Shown here one piece after another: positions 1 through 6,716 of a stretch of DNA of 26,782 nucleotides. How positions within the stretch are numbered: the stretch's first letter is position 1; each line of letters begins with the position of its first letter. Source of the stretch: CAYJNO01 sp044432885 (GTDB taxonomy: Bacteria > Bacillota_I > Bacilli_A > Erysipelotrichales > Erysipelotrichaceae); contig JAWXUG010000007.1 in NCBI GenBank assembly GCA_044432885.1, forward strand, positions 1 to 26,782, in the 5' to 3' direction. Both the position numbers and the translations under genes were made by a program. Below the pieces are notes generated by a model. The model ran no database searches, was not told where the DNA came from, and saw only the letters and a list, made by a program, of their open reading frames with translations.

Positions 1-319
1 TATTTTCTAATTCTAATTGTTTTTTTGATACCTGTATACCTTTTTCAAATACAAGGGCTCCAATACCGCTTTTTCTTTTTGTCGTCAGCACCCTTCCTAT
101 TTGTCCATATCCTTTTTTATCCTTTGAGGCAAATACACGTACATAGCCTACAACTTGGTTACTTTCCTTTGCCATCACATGGATAGAAAACTGATCTTTA
201 TCATCAATATCTTGATAAGGACAGTTTTGTTCTACCACAAACACTTCATTCCTCACCTTTAAGATTTGATACAGCTCATCTAGTGTTAACTCTTGATATT
301 TTTTTACGACAACTTCCAT
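1..319 (-). CDS. elaA: ElaA-type GNAT N-acetyltransferase, C-terminus cut off by window edge
   Basis: Reading leftward from the ATG at 319, 106 codons stay open to the window edge. The protein begins MEVVVKKYQELTLDELYQIL and carries the segment RNEVFVVEQNCPYQDID, the N-terminal signature of the ElaA branch of the GNAT acetyltransferases. The strand VVGYVRVFA and the segment following GRVLTT correspond to the start of the acetyl-CoA-binding core. ElaA proteins are about 150 residues, so roughly the last third lies outside the window. The start is supported by a purine-rich AGGGTGGG site upstream. It lies 19 bases downstream of the thioesterase gene and is probably the distal gene of the same transcript. 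The physiological substrate of ElaA is not established. Confidence 0.85.
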   Translation of the reverse strand, partial: MEVVVKKYQELTLDELYQILKVRNEVFVVEQNCPYQDIDDKDQFSIHVMAKESNQVVGYVRVFASKDKKGYGQIGRVLTTKRKSGIGALVFEKGIQVSKKQLELEN

Positions 320-338
320 CGTTTCCCACCCTACTATT

Positions 339-716
339 TTATTTTGACTGTACTTTTTCTTCAAATTTATCTTGGTTGATGATAAATCTTGTATGGCTTG
401 CTTCCCCAATACATTCCTTTTCATCATATGCTTTTATTTCAAATGTTAATGCCCTATTCTCAATTTGAACTAGGGTTGCAGTTGCATGGACTTTCATTCC
501 AATTGGTGTTGCCGCAATATGCGTTGTATTAATCGCAGTTCCCACTGTCGTTTGTCCTTCTTCTAAATACGTTTGTACTAGGGTTGCTGCTGTTTGTTCC
601 ATAAGCGCAATCATCATTGGTGTTGCAAACACATTGACTCTTCCACTCTTTACATATTGTGCACTATCTTGTTCACACGTTGTTTTTTCAATGGTTAAAC
701 TAATTCCTATTTCCAT
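339..716 (-). CDS. Hotdog-fold thioesterase, FlK (fluoroacetyl-CoA thioesterase)-like
   Basis: A 125-residue single-domain hotdog protein. FATPMMIALMEQTA followed by TTHIAATP is the hallmark of the FlK-like thioesterase family. Numbered from the chosen start, T32, E40 and H66 have spacings of 8 and 26, identical to the known Thr42-Glu50-His76 triad of Streptomyces FlK. The family hydrolyses acyl-CoA thioesters; most members are not known to act on fluoroacetyl-CoA, so the substrate here is unknown. I chose the ATG at 714-716 over an upstream in-frame start (752) because the sequence GGAAGGTGTATAGG precedes it and the upstream gene stops only one base away. It lies between the ThyX-like gene and elaA, in one operon. 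Role inferred: acyl-CoA housekeeping or detoxification. Confidence 0.8.
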   Translation of the reverse strand: MEIGISLTIEKTTCEQDSAQYVKSGRVNVFATPMMIALMEQTAATLVQTYLEEGQTTVGTAINTTHIAATPIGMKVHATATLVQIENRALTFEIKAYDEKECIGEASHTRFIINQDKFEEKVQSK

Positions 717-717
717 C

Positions 718-1323
718 CTATACACCTTCCTTTTTTCTAGTAATAAATTCACTATGTGGTAAGGTTTCTAACCAATCACAAAACAATTGCCATTCTGGTA
801 AACGATGCGTTCTTCTTTGTGCATAAATTGTTTTTAATTGGCGATAATTTGTCGTCATTTTAGCAGTTAATTTAAAGCCTGCAGGATTAGAATAAAGAAT
901 CTCAAGATACATTTTCTTTAATCTTGTGTCCTCTTTATTCTCTTCTAATAGCGCATTATATTCAGCTACTTTTTCTTTCATAATATCAATCATTCTAGTA
1001 TCTACATATTCGATATAGGCCTGATCCAAATTAAACTTTGTCATTCGATGCATTGTCGATTGAGAAGAAATAAAATCTAAAAAATGATAACGTTCAGCTT
1101 CTACCCATGCTTTGTTTGTAAAGGTTAAATCAAATTGGACAATCACTCCATTTAAAAAATTATCATGGCCCTCACCTTGTTTTGATGTAGCCAAAGCGAC
1201 TACCGTTTTAGTCATTTCATCATTCACTTTACTTATGTCTGTTGCCATTGGATATTTGCTTCCTATAACCGCTTGATCCATTCCATAAATATGAACATTA
1301 CTAATTACTTCATTTATCTTCAT
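718..1323 (-). CDS. ThyX-like protein (divergent flavin-dependent thymidylate synthase fold)
   Basis: 201 residues. The layout resembles ThyX: GHDNFLNGVIVQFDL (from residue 52) matches the 'GHTSxLEH...F.F' region. ERYHFLDFISSQSTMHRM (residues 77-94) sits where ThyX has RHRxxSxNxxSxR. N159-x-R161-x-L163 followed by R170-R171 and HRLPEW resembles the C-terminal 'NARxLxxFxxLR...AQxEIR' block. The ThyX motif is altered (RYHF in place of RHR), so thymidylate synthase activity cannot be assumed. ThyX uses FAD, NADPH and methylene-tetrahydrofolate to methylate dUMP. The start ATG overlaps the mnmG stop by four bases (ATGA), implying translational coupling. If the alignment is wrong this is simply a conserved hypothetical protein. 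Confidence 0.5.
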   Translation of the reverse strand: MKINEVISNVHIYGMDQAVIGSKYPMATDISKVNDEMTKTVVALATSKQGEGHDNFLNGVIVQFDLTFTNKAWVEAERYHFLDFISSQSTMHRMTKFNLDQAYIEYVDTRMIDIMKEKVAEYNALLEENKEDTRLKKMYLEILYSNPAGFKLTAKMTTNYRQLKTIYAQRRTHRLPEWQLFCDWLETLPHSEFITRKKEGV

Positions 1324-3182
1324 TTTTTACTCTCCTTCTTTGTTTTCAAATATATCGCTAATACTTGAATATCTGATGGGTTAATACCTGATATCCTTGA
1401 AGCATGACCGATAGTCATTGGTCGGTATAATTCCAGTTTTTGTCTTGCTTCTAAAGATAGATGTTGAATCTTTTGATAATTAATCTTTTCTGGTAATTTC
1501 ACAAAATCCATTTGAGCCATACGATTAGCCTCTTTTTTTGCTTTTTCAATATAGCCTGCATACTTTGCTTCTATTTCTATTTGTTTATAACAATCTTCTT
1601 CAATTTCAAATGGAAGATACGCTACCATTCCACTTAATGTTAAATGAGGTCTAGCGATTAGTGTCGTTGCACTGACACCATCTTTTAATGATTCGTACCC
1701 ACATTCATTTAGATATTTATTGATTTCACTCTTTGGTGTAAATCTTGTTTCTTCAAGTTGAACTTGATATGCCTTCACTCTTTTTTGTTGATCTACGTGT
1801 TTTTGATATCTTTGCTCACTTACCAATCCCACTTGATATCCATATTCAATTAATCGAATGGTCGCATTATCATGTCTTAACAGTAGTCTGAACTCTGCAC
1901 GTGAGGTTAATAAACGATAAGGTTCTAATGTTCCTTTTGTACATAAATCATCAATCATTACCCCGATATAGGATTCGTCTTTTCTTAAAATCAAAGGATC
2001 TTTCCCATCTAATTTTAAACATGCATTAATCGCTGCCATTAATCCTTGTCCAGCAGCTTCTTCATACCCACTTGTTCCGTTGATTTGTCCTGCACAAAAC
2101 AGGTTTTCTACTTTTTTATTTTCTAAATTAGGTTTTAATTGTAGTGGGTTAATTGCATCATATTCAATCGCATAGGCATATTTATCAATGATTGCATTTT
2201 CAAGCCCTGCTAATGAATGCACCATTTCCTCTTGTACCTCTTTTGGCATAGAACTTGAAAATCCTTGGATATACGTTGTGTCTAAATATTCACTTTCTGG
2301 TTCTAAAAACAATTGATGTCTTGGTTTATCAGAAAAACGTACCAGTTTATCCTCAATACTTGGACAGTATCTTGGACCTACCCCTTTTACAACACCGGAA
2401 TACATGCTTGATCGATGTAAGTTTTGATGAATAATTTGGTGTGTTTTTTCATTTGTATACGTAAGATAGCAAGGCAACTGTTTCTCAAAAGGTCTAATTT
2501 TTGTTGTGCTGTCACTAAAAGCATAAAAGTCTTCACTTCCTCTTTCAAGAGAAGTTTTTGTAAAGTCAATCGAACTTGTTTTTACACGAGGTGGTGTTCC
2601 TGTTTTCAAACGAAATAACTCAATGCCACATTGTTCTAATGAATCACTTAGCAAACTAGTTGTAGGTTCATGATCTGGTCCCTCTGATGTTACTTGATCA
2701 CTAATCATTGTCAAAGATTTCATATAAGTGCCTGTTGTCAATATAACTATTTTTGAGGATAACACCTGCCCATCACTTAATTTAATGCCTTTAATCACTT
2801 GATTCTCTGTTTCTATTGCGATAGCCATACCTTCGATTACATCAAGGTTCTCTTGGTTTAACAATTCTTCTTGCATCATTTTTTGATAACATAATTTATC
2901 TGATTGCACACGTAATGATTGAACTCCTGGGCCTTTAGACATATTCAACATCTTTACTTGTAATGCTGTTTTATCTGCAGTAATACCCATTTGTCCACCT
3001 AAAGCATCAATTTCTCTTACAACAATGCCTTTAGCAGGACCTCCAATTGATGGGTTACATGGCATCTTTCCTATTTCTTCAATTGATAAAGAAATAAGTG
3101 CTGTTTTTTTATTCAATCTAGCTGAAGCAAGTGCCGCCTCTATTCCGGCATGCCCTCCTCCAACAACTATAATATCGTACAT
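1320..3182 (-). CDS. mnmG: tRNA uridine-5-carboxymethylaminomethyl modification enzyme MnmG (GidA)
   Basis: 620 residues, the usual length. It begins MYDIIVVGGGHAGIEAALA, a Rossmann FAD-binding GxGxxG loop at residues 8-13. It also carries MPCNPSIGGPAKG, LFRLKTGTPPR, CAGQINGTSGYEEAAGQG and LTSRAEFRLLLRHDNA, all MnmG signatures including the two conserved cysteine regions. With MnmE it installs carboxymethylaminomethyl on wobble U34 of certain tRNAs using FAD, NADH and methylene-tetrahydrofolate. An upstream ATG at 3200 has no ribosome-binding site and overlaps the preceding gene. The ATG at 3182 has GAGAGG five bases upstream and gives the family-typical N-terminus. The common mnmE-mnmG pairing is absent here: the upstream neighbour is a PUA/EVE-like gene and the downstream one a ThyX-like gene. 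Confidence 0.97.
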   Translation of the reverse strand: MYDIIVVGGGHAGIEAALASARLNKKTALISLSIEEIGKMPCNPSIGGPAKGIVVREIDALGGQMGITADKTALQVKMLNMSKGPGVQSLRVQSDKLCYQKMMQEELLNQENLDVIEGMAIAIETENQVIKGIKLSDGQVLSSKIVILTTGTYMKSLTMISDQVTSEGPDHEPTTSLLSDSLEQCGIELFRLKTGTPPRVKTSSIDFTKTSLERGSEDFYAFSDSTTKIRPFEKQLPCYLTYTNEKTHQIIHQNLHRSSMYSGVVKGVGPRYCPSIEDKLVRFSDKPRHQLFLEPESEYLDTTYIQGFSSSMPKEVQEEMVHSLAGLENAIIDKYAYAIEYDAINPLQLKPNLENKKVENLFCAGQINGTSGYEEAAGQGLMAAINACLKLDGKDPLILRKDESYIGVMIDDLCTKGTLEPYRLLTSRAEFRLLLRHDNATIRLIEYGYQVGLVSEQRYQKHVDQQKRVKAYQVQLEETRFTPKSEINKYLNECGYESLKDGVSATTLIARPHLTLSGMVAYLPFEIEEDCYKQIEIEAKYAGYIEKAKKEANRMAQMDFVKLPEKINYQKIQHLSLEARQKLELYRPMTIGHASRISGINPSDIQVLAIYLKTKKESKK

Positions 3183-3192
3183 ATTAACCTCT

Positions 3193-4092
3193 CTACTCAT
3201 TTGTTTTCAACAAGCTTACTTCTTTCATTTCTTTCTCAATATACACAAATTTAATTTCTATATGATAAGGGTAAAAACATTCTATATAATGTTGATACTG
3301 AAGTTGTTGTCCTAATAAACGTTTCATATTATCTTCTTCATCTTTACTGGCAATGACTGGTTGATACAAAGTTAAAATTGCCTGTTGATACCGATACCCT
3401 GTTAATAAGGTGTTTTGACAATAGTTAATCTTTGGATGATTCATCATATATCTTTTTAACAGCCTTCTTGCTTTAAGATGTTCATATTCACTATATTGCA
3501 CTTCTTTGATTCTTGCTTGCACCTTATTTAAAGCGTTCATTACTTCCGCTTCTTCAAAGGATTTCTCTTTATCTTCTTGTTCAAAAAATATTGCAGCCCA
3601 AGCATCTAATCCATCTGCCTTGGCGCGTTGTAAAACCTTGCTACTTGTAAAGCTATCATACTTATCTACATAAATAAAACTTTCAACACTTTTCGATAAG
3701 GGATATCCAACATCACTTAGGTAGACAGGTGTTTGAAAAAAAGTTACTTCTTTTAAATACAAAGAAGATAATTGTTTTACCTGCGCCCCTTTCGCTATTT
3801 TATAAACTGCTTGCTTGAAGGACTCTTTATCTAAATACCCATTTAACTTTCCAAATTGATTCCACATTTTAGTTATGGACATATCATAACTATCCTGTAA
3901 TCGTCCGTATCCTACAATGCCCTTTTCATTAGGTCTTTCTTTTGTCTTAGTTAAGAAAAACAATAAATCTCCTTGATGAAAATCTTGAAATTTTTTTGAT
4001 GTGTTTAAACGCCAAAAATTCATCGTTTGATGTCCTCGCAAACGATGAAACTCTATCATCTTCTTATCAACTATATAAGCAATAGAACTCAT
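3193..4092 (-). CDS. Conserved hypothetical protein with an EVE/PUA-like N-terminal region
   Basis: 299 residues, not confidently recognised. The first ~70 residues contain NFWRLNTSKKFQDFHQGDLLFFLTK followed by KGIVGYGRL. This is the pattern of an EVE/ASCH (PUA-like) beta barrel: Trp after the first strands, 'GDLLFF', then a glycine-rich 'G.G.L' strand. PUA-like barrels bind modified bases or RNA. The remaining ~220 residues are rich in charged and aromatic residues (YSEYEHLKARRLLKRYMM, a basic helix; later YQHYIECFYPYHIEI), with no signal peptide or membrane segment. The ATG at 4092 has an AGGAGGG site. The stop is 10 bases before mnmG, so the two are probably cotranscribed. The domain call rests on pattern similarity only. 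A nucleic-acid-binding or restriction-related role is inference. Confidence 0.45.
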   Translation of the reverse strand: MSSIAYIVDKKMIEFHRLRGHQTMNFWRLNTSKKFQDFHQGDLLFFLTKTKERPNEKGIVGYGRLQDSYDMSITKMWNQFGKLNGYLDKESFKQAVYKIAKGAQVKQLSSLYLKEVTFFQTPVYLSDVGYPLSKSVESFIYVDKYDSFTSSKVLQRAKADGLDAWAAIFFEQEDKEKSFEEAEVMNALNKVQARIKEVQYSEYEHLKARRLLKRYMMNHPKINYCQNTLLTGYRYQQAILTLYQPVIASKDEEDNMKRLLGQQLQYQHYIECFYPYHIEIKFVYIEKEMKEVSLLKTNE

Positions 4093-4113
4093 AGGCCCTC
4101 CTGTTTATGTAAA

Positions 4114-4135
4114 GTTGAGGGACTTTGCCCTCAAC
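4114..4135 (-). terminator. Intercistronic hairpin after fhs (weak terminator or attenuator)
   Basis: A perfect 8-bp stem GTTGAGGG/CCCTCAAC with a 6-base loop sits 13 bases after the fhs stop. In the leftward transcript it is followed only by TTTACATAAAC, a poor U-tract, and then by the ribosome-binding site of the next gene. It probably gives partial termination or RNA processing rather than a full stop. Confidence 0.45.
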
Positions 4136-4147
4136 CTTATTTGATAA

Positions 4148-5815
4148 TTAAAATATTCCGTATGAATTTCCTTTTTCATCTACGCCCATACCAAGCGCTG
4201 CTGGTACTTTTGGTAAACCGGGCATCGTCATAACCTTCCCAGTTAACACAACCAAGAAGCCTGCCCCCGCAGATAATTTGACTTCTTGAACGTGAATATC
4301 AAAATCAGTAGGTCTACCTAATAACTTTTCATTATCAGATAAAGATACCGGTGTTTTTGCCATACAAATAGGCAAGTTCCCATATCCCATACTAACAAAT
4401 TTTTCAATTTGTTGGCTTGCTTGTTCGCTGTATACAACCCCTTTTCCACCATATATTTTCTTTGTAATCGTTAAAATTTTATCCTCAACACTACTATCAA
4501 GGCTATATAAATAATCAAATTCATTTGGTTGATTACATAATGAAATGACTTTTTCACTTAAATCTTGCATTCCTTTTGACCCTTGTGCCCATCCATTAGA
4601 TAAGGCATTAGGAATAGATTGTTCATTTAAATAGTTTTGTAAGAATCTCACTTCTTTTTCACTATCACTTGTAAATTTATTAATTGCAACTATATAAGGC
4701 ACATTGTAATGCTTAATTGAATCAATATGTTTTTCTAAATTACAAATTCCTTTTTCTAATGCTTCAACATTTTCTTCTGATAATTGATCATAAGCAACCC
4801 CTCCATGCATTTTAAGCGCACGAATAGTTGCAACAATCACTACTGCATTAGGTTTTATCTCTGCCTTACGACATTTAATATCTAAAAACTTTTCTGCTCC
4901 CAAATCAGCGCCAAATCCTGCTTCTGTTACGACATAATCAGCAAGCTTTAAGGCCATTTTAGTCGCAATAATACTATTGCATCCATGAGCGATGTTCGCA
5001 AAAGGGCCACCATGAATAAGAATCGGTGTGTTTTCTAATGTTTGTACAAGATTTGGCTTTAAAGCATCCTTCATTACAACCGCTAATGATCCTTCAATTT
5101 TTAAATCTTTAACATAAACCGGTATATTATCATAGGTGTAAGCTACAATCACTTCTCTTACTCTTTTTACGAAATCATTTAAATCATTAGAAAGACATAA
5201 TATTGCCATAATTTCACTTGCTACAGTAATATTGAAATGGTCTTCTCTTTCAACGCCATTCACCTTCGCCTTTTGAGCAATCGTGATGGTTCTCAACGTA
5301 CGATCATTACAATCTAAGCAACGATTCCAAACCACTTTTTCAGGATCAATATTTAAAGGATTTTCTTGATAAATACTATTATCTAATAAAGCGCTAATTA
5401 AATTATTAGCTGTTGTAATAGCATGAATGTCTCCAGTAAAGTGTAGATTAATATCTTCCATTGGAATAACTTGTGCATATCCTCCACCAGTTGCTCCACC
5501 TTTTAACCCAAATACAGGACCAAGAGATGGTTCTCTTAAACAGCCCAAAACATTTTTGTTTAAACTTGCTAATCCATCTACTAATCCTATGGTCGTTGTA
5601 GACTTCCCTTCTCCAGCCTTTGTAGGAGAAATTGCTGTCACTAAAATCAATTTACCGTCTTGTTGAACTTGTAAATCATTCAGTATCGATAAATCCACTT
5701 TTGCCTTGTGTTTTCCGTATACTTCTAGATAGTCTTTGTTAATTTTGGCTTTGTTAGCGATCAATGAAATATCCTCAATAGATGCTTCTTGTGCGATTTG
5801 AATATCTGTCTTCAT
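4148..5815 (-). CDS. fhs: Formate--tetrahydrofolate ligase
   Basis: 555 residues, the normal length. It makes 10-formyl-tetrahydrofolate from formate, ATP and tetrahydrofolate, feeding purine and methylene-folate pools, in the cytoplasm. Visible signatures: the ATP-binding loop AISPTKAGEGKSTTT (residues 61-75), LREPSLGPVFGLKGGATGGG, FTGDIHAITTANNL, HGGPFANIAHGCNS and VTEAGFGADLGAEKF. The C-terminus has GAGFLVVLTGKVMTMPGLPK. I chose the ATG at 5815: AGAGG lies seven bases upstream and the recR stop is one base away. The longer reading starting at 5839 would run into recR. It closes the dnaX-ebfC-recR block, before a hairpin. The link to one-carbon use by mnmG and the ThyX-like gene downstream is suggestive only. 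Confidence 0.97.
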   Translation of the reverse strand: MKTDIQIAQEASIEDISLIANKAKINKDYLEVYGKHKAKVDLSILNDLQVQQDGKLILVTAISPTKAGEGKSTTTIGLVDGLASLNKNVLGCLREPSLGPVFGLKGGATGGGYAQVIPMEDINLHFTGDIHAITTANNLISALLDNSIYQENPLNIDPEKVVWNRCLDCNDRTLRTITIAQKAKVNGVEREDHFNITVASEIMAILCLSNDLNDFVKRVREVIVAYTYDNIPVYVKDLKIEGSLAVVMKDALKPNLVQTLENTPILIHGGPFANIAHGCNSIIATKMALKLADYVVTEAGFGADLGAEKFLDIKCRKAEIKPNAVVIVATIRALKMHGGVAYDQLSEENVEALEKGICNLEKHIDSIKHYNVPYIVAINKFTSDSEKEVRFLQNYLNEQSIPNALSNGWAQGSKGMQDLSEKVISLCNQPNEFDYLYSLDSSVEDKILTITKKIYGGKGVVYSEQASQQIEKFVSMGYGNLPICMAKTPVSLSDNEKLLGRPTDFDIHVQEVKLSAGAGFLVVLTGKVMTMPGLPKVPAALGMGVDEKGNSYGIF

Positions 5816-5816
5816 A

Positions 5817-6407
5817 TTAAATCCTCTTTCTTCCCTCAATTGCTTTAATTAATGTCAATTGATCTGCATAATCTAAATGCCCGCCCATTGGTAGCCCATG
5901 AGCCAAACGAGTAACTACTACAGATTTATTTTCTAATAATTTACTAATGTACAATGCCGTGGTTTCTCCATCAATAGTTGGGTTTGTGGCAACAATGATT
6001 TCTTTTGTATTTTCATTTACCCTTGCAACAAGAGAGTCCAAGTTAATATCTTGAGGCAAAACCCCTTTACTTGCTGAAATAACCCCATTCAACACATGAT
6101 ATCTGCCTTTGTACTCCATTGTTTTTTCCATGGCAATGACATCTTTGGCACTTTGCACAACACATATTATACCCTCATCTCTTGTAGTATCTTTACAAAT
6201 AGAGCAGGTGTCACTATCTGAAAGATGATGGCAAATATGACAATAATGAATCGAATGCTCTATATTTTTTAATACCTCTGCAAATTCCTCGCGCATATCA
6301 GAAGATGTTTCTAGTATAGAAAATGCATAACGTTCTGCTGTTTTTGCACCTACCCCTGGAAGTTGTCTAAAAAACTCAACAAGTTTTTCGAATGCTTCAG
6401 GATACAT
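5817..6407 (-). CDS. recR: Recombination mediator protein RecR
   Basis: 196 residues, family length. It begins MYPEAFEKLVEFFRQLPGVG, containing the helix-hairpin-helix (LPGVGAKTAERYAF), then a zinc finger with C56, C59, C68, C71, then a Toprim domain (ICVVQSAKDVIAMEKT ... VATNPTIDGETTALYI) and the C-terminal VTRLAHGLPMGGHLDYAD. RecR works with RecO and RecF to load RecA on gapped or SSB-coated DNA. The start ATG overlaps the ebfC stop by one base (TAATG), and fhs follows one base after the stop, so dnaX-ebfC-recR-fhs should be translated from one message. Gene order dnaX-ebfC-recR is conserved across bacteria. Confidence 0.97.
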   Translation of the reverse strand: MYPEAFEKLVEFFRQLPGVGAKTAERYAFSILETSSDMREEFAEVLKNIEHSIHYCHICHHLSDSDTCSICKDTTRDEGIICVVQSAKDVIAMEKTMEYKGRYHVLNGVISASKGVLPQDINLDSLVARVNENTKEIIVATNPTIDGETTALYISKLLENKSVVVTRLAHGLPMGGHLDYADQLTLIKAIEGRKRI

Positions 6408-6715
6408 TATCCTAGTCCTGGAATTTTCATTCCACCCGCAACATTATTCATCTTTGCATCACGATCTTCTTTGGCTTTCTTTGTTGCTTCATTAACAGCC
6501 AACATGATTAAGTCTTCTAAAACTTCTTTATTATCCTTTTCTAACAACTCTTCTTCTACATAAAATGATGTCACTTGGTTTAATCCATTAACACTGCATT
6601 TTACAGCACCACTTTGTGCCGCCCCTTCATAAATAGAGGCATTTAATTCGTCTTCTACTTTCTTTATATCTTTTTGCATTTGTTGAGCTTGCTTCATTAA
6701 TTTTGATAAATCCAT
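6407..6715 (-). CDS. ebfC: Nucleoid-associated protein, YbaB/EbfC family
   Basis: 102 residues. It begins MDLSKLMKQAQQMQKDIKKV and carries a coiled-coil-prone N-terminal helix, a central beta sheet (AVKCSVNGLNQVTSFYVEEEL) and a C-terminal NVAGGMKIPGLG tail, as expected for YbaB/EbfC. Family members form tweezer-like dimers that bind DNA. The gene sits between dnaX and recR as in most bacteria, with one base separating it from dnaX and a one-base overlap with recR. Confidence 0.95.
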   Translation of the reverse strand: MDLSKLMKQAQQMQKDIKKVEDELNASIYEGAAQSGAVKCSVNGLNQVTSFYVEEELLEKDNKEVLEDLIMLAVNEATKKAKEDRDAKMNNVAGGMKIPGLG

Positions 6716-6716
6716 C

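Noticed and set aside
3183..3200. Longer MnmG start at 3200 (six extra residues)
   Set aside because: It overlaps the preceding gene, lacks a ribosome-binding site and gives an atypical N-terminus; the ATG at 3182 has GAGAGG upstream.
3025..3315. 96-codon rightward open frame spanning the mnmG start
   Set aside because: Antisense shadow of the MnmG FAD-binding region; no recognisable protein.
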